Numbered from the stretch's first letter, positions 1 to 11,835 are shown. The stretch is 64,000 nt of DNA from Pelobates cultripes (GCA_933207985.1 OW240916.1:269111200-269175199), one strand, 5' to 3'. Made by a program: numbers and translations. Notes: generated by a model from the letters alone, not told the origin.

Positions 1-62
1 TTACTTTATCCTGTTTGGAGCTGCAGAGGGAATTGTCAGCAGCACAATAGGACATTTTTTTA

Positions 63-424
63 CAGTGGAACCTCGGAACTCAAACCTAAACGATTCAGTA
101 GTTGAATAAAAAAATTATTGAAAAAAAATTATTCTCCGTACCAGAACAAATCATGCCACAATCATGTTCAATTATAAAGCTATATCTCATTTTAGACACA
201 TTTTTAATGCAATAAGAAGAATTACCTATCCCTATCCAACCAATAATATTTCATCTCCTTTCCATTTACGCCATGGACTCTCATAATTACAGATAAAGTG
301 AAGTAAAATTTTCTTGTCATTTACTGTACATTGTGTTTATTATTTTTTTCTATATGATCTCGAACAAATCTGAAGTCGAACAGCCTTCTGGAACAGATTA
401 AGTTTGAGTTCCGAGGTTTCACTG
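63..424. mobile_element. Mariner/Tc1-like MITE, 362 bp
   Basis: Terminal inverted repeats of about 23 bp: the left end is CAGTGGAACCTCGGAACTC, and the right end reads CAGTGAAACCTCGGAACTC on the other strand. A TA dinucleotide flanks each side (61-62 and 425-426), as expected for Tc1/mariner. The interior is AT-rich with no transposase ORF, so the element is non-autonomous. Confidence 0.85.
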
Positions 425-766
425 TATTTATATTTTTTCTATGTACTGCAGTAACCCTTACCTCAGCTATATACTGGTCAATCTTTAATCTTGAATTTTC
501 TTGTTTCTAAAAGGAACCAGTGGCAACTGTTAGGACCATATTGTGGCTAAAGAGGTTGATTGCGATTTACTTTTTGTTTGTCTTTTACCTGCTTGTAATT
601 CCTATTAAATATAAATCTGAAAATAAAAACAGAAAACAATGCACTGTTGGTGCCTTAACCCCATAAGGACTGAGGCAATTGTACATGTTCTGACCAAAAC
701 CAAGCCTAGAATTTTACTATATGTCTGTTCAACCATAATTTACCTCTTTCATATTAAGTGCACCTA

Positions 767-1636
767 TGTCACGAGCGTGGGCTATTGGCCCAGTCGAGAC
801 AGTGGTGAGAGTGTGGACGTGAAAGGGTTAATGACACCAGATCCCTGGTTACCTGTTGCTAGTCCCAGCAACCACTAAATTAACCCCTGCAATCCCTTCT
901 ACACTAAAACCCTAGTAAACACTTTACTGCCACCACCAAGATTTTATATCCGGGCGTCTTAGGTTACCCCACACACAGTAGAATTATAGGATCACAACCT
1001 TACTTTACTGATCAGACATATATAATTAACCCTTTTGGTAATGTTTTTACCTAAACTTTCCCCAGGAGAGTGAGCTCATAGACAACAAAGACACAAGCTG
1101 ATTAAGTAAACATTTAATCTCAAAAAAGGATTCACAGTGCTGTGTACAAAAATACAGAAACACAGATAACAAATTGCAAAACAGTCCATAAAATAAAATA
1201 GTAGAAAACACAAGAGATCCTTACATATATTTACCCCTTATATAAAATTCTTGTGGGAGATTCCGATGTTAAAGTTCTCCAAGTAGTTGTTAAAAAAAAA
1301 ATCTCTCCCTGGATAGTCCAACATCCTCGTTATGTAGCTCAAAGCTAGATGTTTCTAAGTGGGCTGACCTCTGGGTGGATCAGAAGGGTTTGGCCTGGTA
1401 GTTTATTGCCCACTCCATATTTTCTTAAGTTATGTTGTCCTTTGAGTAACCCAAAGTCAGAGCATATGCACCAATACATTTTATGAAATCCTGTGTCCAG
1501 CTCTGGTGATGGTTATCTATAGGTTTTATGGCTTAGGCCTGGTGTTAGATCAAAGCCTACAATAGATTGTTATCCCAACATGCATAAAAACAACTCATAA
1601 GATATATCAAATGCCAACTCATGCTTTGGCATGATA
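767..1636. mobile_element. Solo LTR, about 870 bp
   Basis: The element begins TGTCACGAGC and ends GCATGATA (probably TGACA with one substitution). It is flanked by the 5-bp duplication ACCTA (762-766 and 1637-1641). The matching place in UGT unit A (near 33590) has no insertion and reads straight through, so the borders are set by an empty site. A 5-bp duplication with TG...CA-like ends fits an LTR. No internal coding region is present. Confidence 0.75.
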
Positions 1637-1977
1637 ACCTACATTTATTATATATCATATTGTGTAGGAGAAAATGGGCTTTCATTTCACATCCAATATG
1701 TATATATGAAACATAATTTAATATGAATAAAATCTTAAAAAGTTTGAGAAGGTAAAAAACTTTATTTTTCAAGTTTTGGTATTTTAACTTTGAATGTCAT
1801 AATGCTTTTAGCGTTTACCGAAATAAAACACACATATTTGTATGCTGTGATGTCCCAAGGGTAGAACAATGCCCCCCAAGTACAGGCTTCATGGTATTTT
1901 GGAAAGTTATAGGGTCAAATAAAAAGCTTTAGTAAAGTAAACAAATACAGTGGAGTGCCATAATTTAAACAATAAAA

Positions 1978-2798
1978 TATGCCTTACAATTCTCAAGTGC
2001 TGATTGGTTGGTTCCAAGACCACAATCTAATATGATCTGTAAAACCTTTAACAAACAAAGACAGAGAAGATTATATAGTGTAAAACCTTCTAAATAAATA
2101 TTTATAAATATAATTTATAAAATATAAATATAAATATATAAACTGTGCACTCACATAGACCAGAGCTATGAACCTAGCTCTGGGTGGTAAGAACTTTTAA
2201 ATCCATAAGAGCAATCTCTCCCTCCTTTTGATAGTTGTTAATCGTGCGGTGTCACTTTTCCTGTCCTATCTTATCTCATCAAATGAAATAATAATAGTGG
2301 GATACCAGTTTAAAATAATGCATATATAAATAATTAAATGGTACTCACAAGCCTGGAGCCTTAGGATTGGCTCAGTAAGTGTAAAATCTGAATGGTTAAA
2401 GACCATACCACCTTTTGTAATGAACAAGAAAATCTCAGGCACTCACTGCGATTGCTTCCAGGCAGATTTATTGCAACGTTTTGACCTGTTATGGTCTTTA
2501 TCAAGCTTGATAAAGACCTTAACAGGTCGAAACATTGCAATAAATCTGCCTGGAAGCAATCACAGTGAGTGCCTAAAATTTTCTTGTTCGTATATATTTC
2601 TTGGGATTTGCTGACCCATGCTCAGTAGAACCCTGGGTTAAAATATTGTGGCCGTGTGCGACCCTACTCCTTTTTTTCCATACCACCATTTGTATGATGT
2701 TCATAAACTTCAAAGCCATATTTTTAAAAAGTTAACACATTTTACACATCATATTAAATTGTGGACCAGCCAATCAGCACTTAAGAATTGTAAGGTAT
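1978..2798. mobile_element. DNA transposon with about 75-bp terminal inverted repeats
   Basis: The left end around 1980-2055 (TGCCTTACAATTCTCAAG then TGCTGATTGG) is the inverted copy of 2730-2797 (CCAATCAGCACTTAAGAATTG then TAAGG). No transposase is visible. A second insertion (2420-2677) sits inside. The target-site duplication is unclear (possibly TAT or TATG), so I do not assign a superfamily. Confidence 0.6.
2420..2677. mobile_element. Snapback insert with 17-bp target duplication
   Basis: The flanks repeat CCATACCACCTTTTGTA (2403-2419) and CCATACCACCATTTGTA (2678-2694), 16 of 17 bases identical. This long duplication is of the kind made by LINE-type retroposition. The insert ends in a run of seven T. 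Most of it (2422-2588) is a near-perfect palindrome with 83-base arms and its centre at 2505/2506 (AAGCTT). Each arm carries the TTGATAAAGACC...GGTC-AAACG motif also seen in other repeats here. Confidence 0.65.
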
Positions 2799-4580
2799 GT
2801 TTGCCCATTTATAATGTATTTAAATGATAGCGCTACACTGTATTTATTTATTGTACTTGGATTTTTTTTGTGTGTGTGTTGTGTGAGATTGCATATCACA
2901 GTGTGGTAGCAGCATTTTATTGTTAAATTATTGTATTGATATATTTGTATATAATCAGAGTTTTTAAGACATTACACATAACGCTTCTGCACCTTCACTA
3001 GTTTGCATTTAAAAAAACCAAAAAACAAACCTTGCCTATTTCATTTTTTATACATTTAAATTTGCCAGGTTGGTTTGCTGTGCCTGTGTGACCTTTGAGA
3101 CCATATGGCAGCCCAGGAATGAAAATTACCATGAATGGGCTGAATAATTTTGAAATTGGAAAAGTCACTATGAGTTGAAGGTTCAGTTGAAATTGGGGAA
3201 GCATTCGTTGTGTTTAGGTATTTCAACTGATTTGTTGATTTCAAACAGTTGAAAGTGTACATTTTCATAACAAACCTGTTTTTTCAATGGGGGTTAAATC
3301 ATTTCGATTACAACTGTATATTTGTCTAATTCAACTAGGACGTATTCCAGTAGGGGGAGTTCTAAGCCAATAGTATGTACCTAAAGGCAAGGTGTGTAAT
3401 GGAATAACTTTATACCTTAATCGAATCAGAGTGTCAATAATGGTTACTAAATGGTTACAAATACAAAATGTTTTACAAGTCACCAACTTTTAATTGTAAT
3501 TGCTGAATAGTACAGTATGCCTGGTTTATATTGTCTGATACAACAGTACATTCCATCCTAATGCAGTTCCCATACATTAATGTAATCCTCCAATTAATGA
3601 TGTACAGATATTCAAACCTTTTAGGCACATAAAGGACAAGGGGAAAGGCGTAATGTGAAGTCTTATTTTGTTTAACTTTTTGATCCAATACAGTAATTCC
3701 TTTCTGGCTTTATTCTAAGCAGGTACAGTCTATACTGTTAACAGAGCCTTACCTGGGATCTATACCCAAACAATTGCCCTATGCATGGTCCCAGTGCCCA
3801 GTCCCATCCTGCATTTTTTATGGATTGTATCCCAAAAAAATGGGACTGTCTCAAAAAAGCCACACTATTGGCATATATGGGCAAGGAAATTGCAATGGAT
3901 TAACAACATATATACATTAATATCCACATGGCAATTACCTGGTTTAGGGAATTGTTAGGTATTAAAGCGGCACTGTCATGGCCGAATCACATTTTTTTTA
4001 AACCCCCTCCCGACTCCACTACATCTAACTGACCCCCTAGTCACCCCCAAATGCCCCTAAGCCCCCCATATTACCTATTTGTAATCTTTATTTTCTGCCC
4101 CGATCTATATTCAGGGCGCTGCCATCTTTGTGTGGGTAGATGAAGTCCCTGTGGGACACGTCATCTCCCCACACTAGATAGCCTGTGAGATTAAACACTT
4201 GGGCATGCGAACAAAATTTCATCTATTCATTCATTCGTCAGAAAGACGAACGAATGACTAGAAATATCAGACGAACAAACAAACACTGAATATCAGTGTT
4301 AGTTTGTTCGTTCAGTTTATTTCAAGGAGGGAGCTACCGGCACGCAGCTCCCTTCTTGAAATATGTAAAGATAGAAGCAGCAGGGAGCAGTGCTCCCCGC
4401 CACTTCCTAAGCACCCCATGTCCTCCCTCACTCTATGGGGGTCAATATGACCCCCATAATAGCATAAGGGAGATTAAAATCTCCCGAATGCCCCTACTCG
4501 CTATACCGGGAGTAGGGGCATGTCTACTAAACAGTGAGCAGCCTGTGGCTGCGCACTGTTGAAAAAAACAACCCTACTAT

Positions 4581-5410
4581 CCGGCCCCCACCCCTGCGAG
4601 GTGGGTGGGGGCCCTAAATAAGAATGTGGGGGGGACCTACTGTCCTCCCACAGGCCCCCACCCCTGCTCAGCGGGTGCGGGCCCCAAATAAGAATGTGGC
4701 AGGGTACCTACTGTCCTCCCCCCTGGTCCCCACCCCTGCGTGGTGGGTGCAGGCCCTAAATAACAATAAGGGGGGCCTATTGTCCTCCCCCCCGGCACCC
4801 ACCCCTGAGTGGTGGGTGGTGGTCCTAAATAAGATTGTGTGGGGAGACCTACTGTCCTCCCCCTCGGCCCCCACCCCTGCACGGTGGGTGGGGTCCCTAA
4901 ATAAGAATGTGGGGGGACCTACTGTCCTCCTCTCTGGCCCCCACCCCTGAGCGGCGGGTGGGGGCTCTAAATAAGAATGTGGGGGGGTCCTACTGTCCTG
5001 CCCCCCCGGGCCCACCCCTGGGCGGCGGGTGGTGGTCGTAAATAAGATTGTGTGGGGGGACCTACTGTCCTCCCCCTCGGCCCCCATCCCGGCGCAGCGG
5101 GTGGGGTCCCTAAATAAGAATGTGGGGGGGACCTACTGTCCTCCTCTCCGGCCCCCACCCCTGAGCGGCGGGTGGGGGCTCTAAATAAGAATGTGGGGGG
5201 GGGACCTATGGTCCTGCCCCCCCGGCCCCACCCCTGGGCGGCGGGTGGGGGCTATAAGGATAATGAGGGAGGGGACCTACTCTCCTCCCCCCTCGGCCCC
5301 CACCCCTTGGCGGCGGGTGGGGGCTCTAAATAAGAATGTGGGGGGGGAACCTACTGTCCTCCTCCCCGGCCCCCACCCCTGAGCGGCGGGTGGGGGCCCT
5401 AAATAAACCC
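4581..5410. repeat. G/C-skewed minisatellite, about 70-72 bp x 12
   Basis: The unit core CCCCACCCCTG recurs at 4591, 4661, 4733, 4802, 4874, 4944, 5015 and onward to about 5375. Each unit carries the complementary pair CCCACCCCTGxGCGG and CGGGTGGGGG, then CTAAATAAGAATGTGG and GACCTACTGTCCTCC. Every unit can therefore form a short hairpin, and the G runs suggest G-quadruplex potential. Units differ at several positions, so this is an old or variable array. Confidence 0.9.
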
Positions 5411-6060
5411 CCCCCCCCAACCATGGTGACTAGGGGAACCCAAGCCTCTAGTCACCCCCCCACCCAAATAAAAAGTTACCCCTACCTACCACACTCACCC
5501 TAAAAATAGTGAGGGGGGGAATAAAATAACTTACCTGTAAAGAAAAATTAAACTTACCATTTGACGTCTTCTTTTTTCTAAAATCTTCATTTTTCAGCCC
5601 CAAAAAAGGCCAAATAAAAAACCATAATACCCGTAGAACTTAAAATAAAATAAAAAACCTGAGCGCAAAAAAAATAAACCCCAACAAAAAAGAAAAAGCC
5701 CGACACTAAAAAATTAATCCATCTTCACCCATGGAGGGCTCTGTGCAGACTGAGCTCCGCAGGGCGGGGGAAGGCTTATAAAGCCTTGCCCCGCCCTGCA
5801 ATTAGGCTAAGAACACTCTAAATGGTTGGTTTAAGCCAATCAGAGTGCTCTGAAGACTTTAGAAAAAAGAAGACGTCAAATGGTAAGTTTAATTTTTCTT
5901 TACAGGTTAGTTATTTTATTCCCCCCTCACTATTTTTAGGGTGAGGGGGTAGGTAGGAGGTAACTTTTTTTATTTGGTTGGGGGGCGTGAATAGGGGCTT
6001 GGGTACCCCTAGTCACCATGATTGGGGGGGGAATTTTCATTTAGGGCCCCCACCTGCCGC
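5401..6060. repeat. Long inverted repeat, arms about 190-210 bp
   Basis: The left arm (5401-5588) contains ACCATGGTGACTAGGGGAAC, a Gly/Pro-like C run, and TTTGACGTCTTCTTTTTTC. The right arm (5850-6060) holds the same sequence inverted (GAAGACGTCAAATGG ... TAGTCACCATGATTGG). The centre, 5589-5849, is A-rich. The arms are imperfect with small indels. Confidence 0.85.
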
Positions 6061-6128
6061 TCAGTAGGTTCCCCCCACATTTCTTATTACAGCCCCCACC
6101 CGCCGCCGGGGGGGAGGACAGTAGGCCC

Positions 6129-7154
6129 TGTAACGGACCGTTTTGCACAAAAGGGGAAAAAAACGCTTAGACGATAATCCCCCTTTTAGAGACAGGCACA
6201 GCTACTGTAGAATCACCAAAACTCACGAACCGCCAATAAGTGAATGCTCCAAACTCCCGAACGGCATACAAGGGAATAAGGTAGCACTTCAAATAAACGA
6301 ACAGGAACCATACGAATAGCTGCTAGCAGGCGAACAGGAAAAGCTTCCAAGCGGCTTACACTCCTGGCAATCAGTCCTTAGCAGCATACAGTAAATCCCC
6401 CCCAAAGACGAGACAAGGCTCCGTGTTGAGGGTCAAGCAGTGGTCTGTTTAATGAGGGCTACCTGCCCAGCTTTTATGCAGGTCTCCCACCTGGTGGACA
6501 CTCCCTAGGGGACCAAATGGGAGACTGTGACAAGGGACAGACAAGTATACAAAAAGGACACACAGTCACAGTATATTCCCACAATGCATCCTGGCTTCCT
6601 CCCCTCTGCCCTGGGAGATAATTGGGAAGAAACTCAATTATCTCCCAAGACACAGGCAAAACTCCATTACACACGTGGGAACACAAAAACAGCATTATAC
6701 TTTAAAATACATAGAGTAACATTTACTACATTAAACACAGGCATGTAACACATCCCCAGATAGCTCAGGTCTGAGTGCACATTATTAGGTGAATGGCACT
6801 CAGACTACACGAATACAATTCAATCGCCATGGAGCCAAAGTCTTTACAGTCAGTTTCATATGAATGGGCTCCATGGGATTCCTATCTGGGGTATAAGACA
6901 TTCACACAAAAATACCGAACACCGGGTCATTCGTGTGCTTTCACCGAACAAGAAGGGAGGTCGGCGGCTTCAGCGGTGTTCGCGCAAAACTGTGTCCGAT
7001 TTTAGTTCCATGAAAATAGAGGCGAACACCGCTGTTCATTAGTATGGTTTAAAATGGCCGCGACCTCGTGTTCGGGATACGAACGGCGGCCACCCAGCGT
7101 TCATCAATTAAGCTGCGGTTAACCGCAGCTTCAGGGAGGTTAATTGCCGGCACA
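6129..7154 (-). mobile_element. 3' LTR of a Gypsy-like retrotransposon
   Basis: On the - strand it begins TGTGCCGGCAATTAAC (7154) and ends CGGTCCGTTACA (6129), giving TG...CA ends. A purine-rich stretch (GGGAGCTGGAG) lies immediately upstream on the - strand, in the place of a polypurine tract. The U5-like part carries CCTTGTCTCGTCTTTGGGG, resembling CTTGTCTAGTCTTTGGGG in the LTR at 23024-23994. Related LTR sequence lies at about 38157-38640. The coding ORF upstream ends 15 bases inside this LTR. Confidence 0.65.
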
Positions 7155-8883
7155 CTCCAGCTCCCAGGTGGTCCAGTCATTCGTACGGTTGTTTGGTAGA
7201 TTGAAACTACCGAACAACCGGCAGAAAAGCACGAATACAGCTTTTCTGCATGCAAAAATAAAGTCTTTTAAAAGGGGGCCATAGTCCAAAGGCAGCAGGC
7301 GAGCAACCAGGCTTCTCCAATGCAATGTGGCGAGATTGGTCTCGTCACATCTCTTCCCTTTTCCAAACAGACTAACAGGGTATCTGACCTCCTGCCGGTC
7401 AGTGCCCTTGTTAGTCCAGCAGCCCACCCACAACAAATAATCCACAGCACAGCCCACCCACAATAAATGGTTACTGCACCTGGGTAGAGAAGAAGCTTGT
7501 CCATGTCCAGGTGCCTCACCACTGCTGTGCTGGGTACGGGTACGCTGACTTGGTGGGTTGCTGCGTGGGCAGAGACCAGCGGCACTCTGCCCTGTTGCCA
7601 GCGCTACTGGGAGGGTAGCCTGGTGGAAGCCTGGTTGTTGGAGGGGGAGACCGACTGTCTCCCCTTTAAATACACCGCTCTGCTGCTGCTGCTGCTGGAG
7701 ACCGACTGTCTCCCCTTTAGATGCACAGTCCTGCTGCTGGGGACCGACCGTCTCCCCTTTGGTTACCCATCTCTGCTGCTGGAGGGGGAGACCGACTGTC
7801 TCCCCTTTGGCTAAACAGCCCTGTCGCTGGGGGGCAGGACCGACCGTCCCTACCCCCTGTGCTGGCAGTGTAGAGACTACGGTCCCATCTACACGGTTGT
7901 GGGGCTTACTGTCTCCCCCTGGTACATTAAGCTGCCGCTGGGGAGAGGGGGTAACAAGCTCCTCTCCCATACATACTTCCAGCTGCGGGGGAGGGAGACC
8001 GACTGTCTCTGCTCCCAATACAGAGTCCTGCTGCTGGGGGAAGGAGACTGGGCTCTCTATTCCCGGTAGGACACTCTGCCGCTGGGGAATGGAGACTGGG
8101 CTCCCAATTCCCTGCAATTCATTCTGCTGCTGGGGGACAGGAGCAACTATCTCTGTCCCCTGTAACTCAGCCTGCTGCTGGGGAATGGAGACTGGGCTCC
8201 CAATTCCCTGCAATATCTCCCGCTGGGGAATGGAGCTCGGGCTCCCAATTCCCTGCAATTTCCCCCGCTGGGGAATGGAGCTCGGGCTCCCAATTCCCTG
8301 CAATTCATTCTGCTGCTGGGGGACAGGAGCGACTATCTCTGTCCCCTGTAACTCAGCCTGCCGCTGGGGAATGGAGCTCAGGCTCCCAATTCCCTGCAGG
8401 ACCGGTGGAGAGACCTCGGTCCCATCTCTACCGGCCACCTGGGGTTCTTCCCAGAAAATATCCACAATGTCTTCCCAGCTGAATGGGTCTGGTTCTGGCT
8501 CTATCACCTTGCTGTCCTGCTGAATCTTCTCAATGGAGTGGAAGAGATCTCGGTAGTCCTGCTCCAGTTCCCACTCCAGGGTTGCTAGGTGAGCCAGGTC
8601 TTGCTCAATGTCGTGAGTGTCGTCCCAGTCATACCTGCTCTCCCTCCACTCCAAGAGATCACTGAACCAGGCTTGTGTAGGGCTCCCAAATTCAGGCTCT
8701 GAAAAAGCCTCCCATAACAAGCCAGGACCATCAAACTCCTCTCCCTCTGGCTTGTCATGCTCGGCTGTCCAGGGCAGGTACTGTGCCCTATACCACCAGA
8801 GCGCCTGGTATGCATCTTCCAGCCAAATCTCCTGCCATACCCGGTGCTCCAATTCCTTCACCCATTCATCTAGGGGCTGCTCT
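7140..8883 (-). CDS. Accessory ORF of unknown function in a Gypsy-like element, partial
   Basis: I do not recognise this protein. On the - strand the frame is open from the assembly gap (8883) to a stop at 7140, about 580 codons, so the start is missing. The first 150 or so residues are acidic and very rich in Trp, in short motifs such as QEIWLEDAYQALWWYRAQ, LLWEAFSEPEF and DLLEWRESRYDWDD. The next 270 or so residues are imperfect repeats of two kinds, LQGIGSPSSIPQRQ and KGETVGLPLQQQ, with CAG/CTG-rich runs that code for poly-Gln. The last 100 or so residues are more basic. The frame ends a few codons inside the 3' LTR, the position of an env or accessory gene in LTR elements. I see no signal peptide, fusion peptide, zinc knuckle or pol motif. 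The + strand ORFs at 7497-8523 are shadows of the repeats. Confidence 0.55.
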
Positions 8884-8983
8884 NNNNNNNNNNNNNNNNN
8901 NNNNNNNNNNNNNNNNNNNNNNNNNNNNNNNNNNNNNNNNNNNNNNNNNNNNNNNNNNNNNNNNNNNNNNNNNNNNNNNNNNN
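8884..8983. other. Assembly gap (100 N)
   Basis: Exactly 100 N, the usual placeholder for a gap of unknown size. The left side is the Gypsy-like accessory ORF, and the right side is a hAT-like end followed by a LINE. The gag and pol of the Gypsy-like element are therefore probably in the missing sequence. Confidence 0.95.
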
Positions 8984-9150
8984 TTTACTTTTGCCTAGGG
9001 CGGCAAAAATCCTTGCACCGGCCCTGCAGACACTGCATCCCTGTGGGCGGACTCAGGAGGGGGATGGACGGACGGACTCGGGTGCAGGCACCGGGGGGCC
9101 CAGACCTTGAGCTGTGTCAGGGGCCCCAAAATTTCTGATGGCAGCCCTGT
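8984..9150. mobile_element. hAT-like terminal fragments
   Basis: The stretch contains GCCTAGGGCGGCAAAAATCC then ACCGGCCCTG, and ends with GGGCCCCAAAATTTCTGATG then GCAGCCCTG. Both read as ends of hAT-type elements on the - strand (starting CAGGGCCGG and CAGGGCTGCC). No coding sequence or complete element is present. Confidence 0.45.
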
Positions 9151-11835
9151 GTGTCCCTGAAGTAGTTGGTGTAGATGTGTCACTCCGTGCCGGTGCCATA
9201 GGGAGTAATTAAAATTTGGTATCATGTGGTGTAATGCTTTTATAGGTGTGGCAGGTGATATTTTGTTTGTCAAACCCATCGTACGGCAGTATTTGTCACA
9301 AATATTTAGGGTTAGAGCCGTGGTCGGGAGCAGCTTGTTTGGTGCTGGCCTATATTGTCGGGGGAGCCATGCCAATGTGGTGATGGGGATATTGTTAGCA
9401 TATTGCGTTTCTATGTCCATCCATTGGGTTAGCTGGTCTCTGTGGTAGGCTGCTAAGAGGGGGCCCAAGATAGCTGCTCTATAATAACTCTCTAAGTTGG
9501 GTACACCCATCCCTCCTTTCGTGCGTGGTATGTATAATGTGCTTTTTGCTACTCAAGGTTTGTGTCTGTCCCATATGAAGTTTAATAGTGTTTGTTGAGC
9601 GTCTAGTAGAAATCTGAGTGGTATTTCTATGGGCAAGGTTCTAAACAAATATTGCAGTTGCTGCTATTCTCCCTGACCAGGATATGTATTTGCCCTTCCA
9701 TCCCAATAATATGTTTTTTATCTCAGTCAGCGTTTTTTGGTAATTCATTTTGTAGAGGCTTGGTGGGTTAGAGGTGATATTGATTCCTAAAAATTTGAGA
9801 TGGTAATTGCGCCAGTTGTATTTGAAGGTGGTATGTAGTTGACCCAGCTTGTCTGCCAGGATGTTTATGCCCATGGCTTGTGTTTTATTGACATTAAGTT
9901 TGTAATGGGAACATTAACTATAATGGGAGAGGATATCATGGAAGTTTGGTAGGGATATATGGGGTTGCTCCAGTGTTTGGAGAACATCATCTGCAAATAG
10001 CGTAAGTTTATGTTCCTTGCCCTGCCATGTGATGCCGTGTATATTCGGGTTGTTTCTGATGAGCTGTGTTAGTGGTTCTAGGGATAGGATATAGAGTATG
10101 GGTGATAGTGGGCATCCCTGTCTCGACCCGTTTGCTATAGGGAATTGTTTGGAGCTAAATCCTCCGTTTGTGACTTTCGCTGTCGGCTTGGAATACAGCG
10201 CTCCCCCCAATCTTAAGACGGTGTCCGGGAAGCCATATTTGGTCAGGACCGCGTGGAGGAAGGGCCAGTGCAGCCAGTCAAAAGCTTTTTCTGCATCAAG
10301 TGAAAGCATCACGCACTGGCTCCCCTCTCATGCCCCCCACCCCCAACAGGTCTAGGACCTTTCGAGTCCCATCTGCTCCCTGTCTACCGCCAACAAATCC
10401 CCCTTGGTCTTCATGTATTAAGGTTGGGATAATGTTTGTCAGTCTATATGAGAAGATTTTAGTAGTAGTTTGATGTCCGTGTTGAGGAGGGAGATTGGTC
10501 TTAAGTTTTGGCATTTTGTTGGAGGTTTGCCTGGTTTTGGTAGGGTAGCTACGTGTGACATGAGCATGTCTGGAGGTATTTTGCCTGTCGTGAGGATCTG
10601 GTTTAAGGCTTTCTCCAAGTGAGGGATAAGGGCTACTGCCAGAGTTTTATAGTAGGAGTTTGTGAGTCCATCAGGTCCCGGTGATTTGCCGTGGGAAAGT
10701 GATTTTATGGCCTGCTGGATTTCATGAGGTGTAACTGGATTCTGTAATGCGGTTTTCTGTTGTTCCGTTAGTGTTGGCAGTGAGGATAATTGGAGGAAAT
10801 CCTGGATTTCCTGGGAAGTTGGCTGGTATAGGTTAGGATCATCTTTAAGGTTGTATAGTGTGTGATAATAGGTCGCCATGGTGTCGTTTATGTCTTGAGG
10901 GTTATGGATTTTGGAGCCTTTGGGTATGAGTAGGTATGGGATCTTAGCGTTGGATTGTTTTTGTCTTAGTAGATTTGCCAAATGTTTTTCAGCTTTATTG
11001 CCCTGTGAGTATGTTTTTTGTTTCAATTTGTGTAATATATACGTGGTTTTGGAGAGTGCGATGTTATTTATGCTTGTTTTAGTGTCTCGTATTACCTATG
11101 CTAGCTGCGGTGTGGGGTTTTCTATGTTTGCCGTTGTTGTGTCTCGTAGTGTGCGCAACAGATGTTGGTGATCTTGTTGAGTTTTCTTTTTTAAATAGGA
11201 AGCGTGACTTATGATGAGTCCTCGGATAACCGCTTTGTGCGCTTGCCACACAGTATTTGCATGTACATCCAGGGGGTCATTAATTTGGAAGTATGAGTGT
11301 AAAGCTTCTGATAAAGTTTTGGCAAACTTGTGGTGGCCTAGTAGCGAGTCATTCAGGTGCCACAGTGGCCTCCCTCTATGTTGGTAGTCCTCAGTTAGTT
11401 CCACTATTGTTGGGGCGTGGTCCGATCACGTTATGTCCCAGATCTCACTGTTTGTGACCCTTGGAAGTAAAGGGCCCCGCTAAAAAAAATAAGTCTATTC
11501 TGGAGTATGAGTTGTGTACCATCGAGTAGTATGTGAACACCTTCTCATTTGGGTGATATGACATCTAGGCGTCATATAGGCCATATTCTCCCAATAGTTT
11601 ATTGATGGCCTTGCTCTGTGTTTTTATTGCCTTGTGTCTTGGTGTCATGGTGTGTAGTGTTGTGTCCATGTGGGGGTCAAGAGGGTGATTTAGATCCCCA
11701 CATAGTATTACTGAAGCGGTGTGGTGGGTTGGGATTATGGATAGTATTTTATGTAAGAAGTTTCGTTGGTGCACATTTGGTTTATAAGGCATTGAAGCAT
11801 GACATATCTACCTTGTTTATCTTTCTTAATGTGTA
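9151..11835 (-). pseudogene. Tx1/L1-type LINE ORF2 (endonuclease and reverse transcriptase), decayed
   Basis: Read on the - strand, the pieces follow ORF2 order. The endonuclease part, 11565-11792, has VILCGDLNHPLD; its end is at 11096-11404. The reverse transcriptase follows: 10439-11026 with GKSPGPDGLTNSYYK and LRPISLLNTDIKLL, 10296-10514 with DQGGFVGGRQG, and 9914-10312 with LSLDAEKAFDWLHWPF, GSRQGCPLSP and the active site LFADDV. The C-terminal part is at 8995-9874. The frame is broken by several frameshifts and the endonuclease N-terminus is missing, so the element cannot be active. The catalytic Asp pair is still present. This LINE class copies itself by target-primed reverse transcription. 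Confidence 0.85.

Larger units (their letters stand above)
463..3961. repeat. 3' flank of an upstream UGT unit (unit 0), interrupted by insertions
   Basis: Blocks at about 463-766, 1637-1960 and 2990-3800 are co-linear with sequence downstream of UGT unit A (33295-34020) and unit B (59580-62000). Landmarks are the stretch with GTGGCAACTGTTAG (about 520, 33350, 59640), TTTGAGACCATATGGCAGCC (about 3095, 33940) and TCTAAGCAGGTACAGTC (about 3715, 61957). The last coding exon of this unit is not in the window. I see no gene in this stretch; short ORFs at 639-878, 1557-1772 and 2998-3268 have no recognisable features. Confidence 0.75.
3962..6128. mobile_element. Composite foldback element starting at TTAA, right end cut off
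   Basis: It starts at TTAAAGCGGCACTGTCATGG, a TTAA-flanked start like other MITEs here. It contains a 70-bp minisatellite (4581-5410) and then a long inverted repeat, left arm 5401-5588 and right arm 5850-6060, with the minisatellite unit resuming in inverted form at 6040-6128. At 6129 a Gypsy-like LTR begins, so the rest of the right arm is displaced or lost across the assembly gap. There is no transposase; the ORFs in the minisatellite are repeat artefacts. Confidence 0.6.

Noticed and set aside
4581..5410. CRISPR-like array of regular repeats
   Set aside because: The repeats are about 70 bp and contiguous, without unique spacers; this is a minisatellite in a vertebrate.
7558..8523. 321-codon + strand ORF with Cys/Trp repeats
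   Set aside because: It is the reverse-frame shadow of the repeat region in the - strand ORF at 7140-8883; no start context or family likeness.
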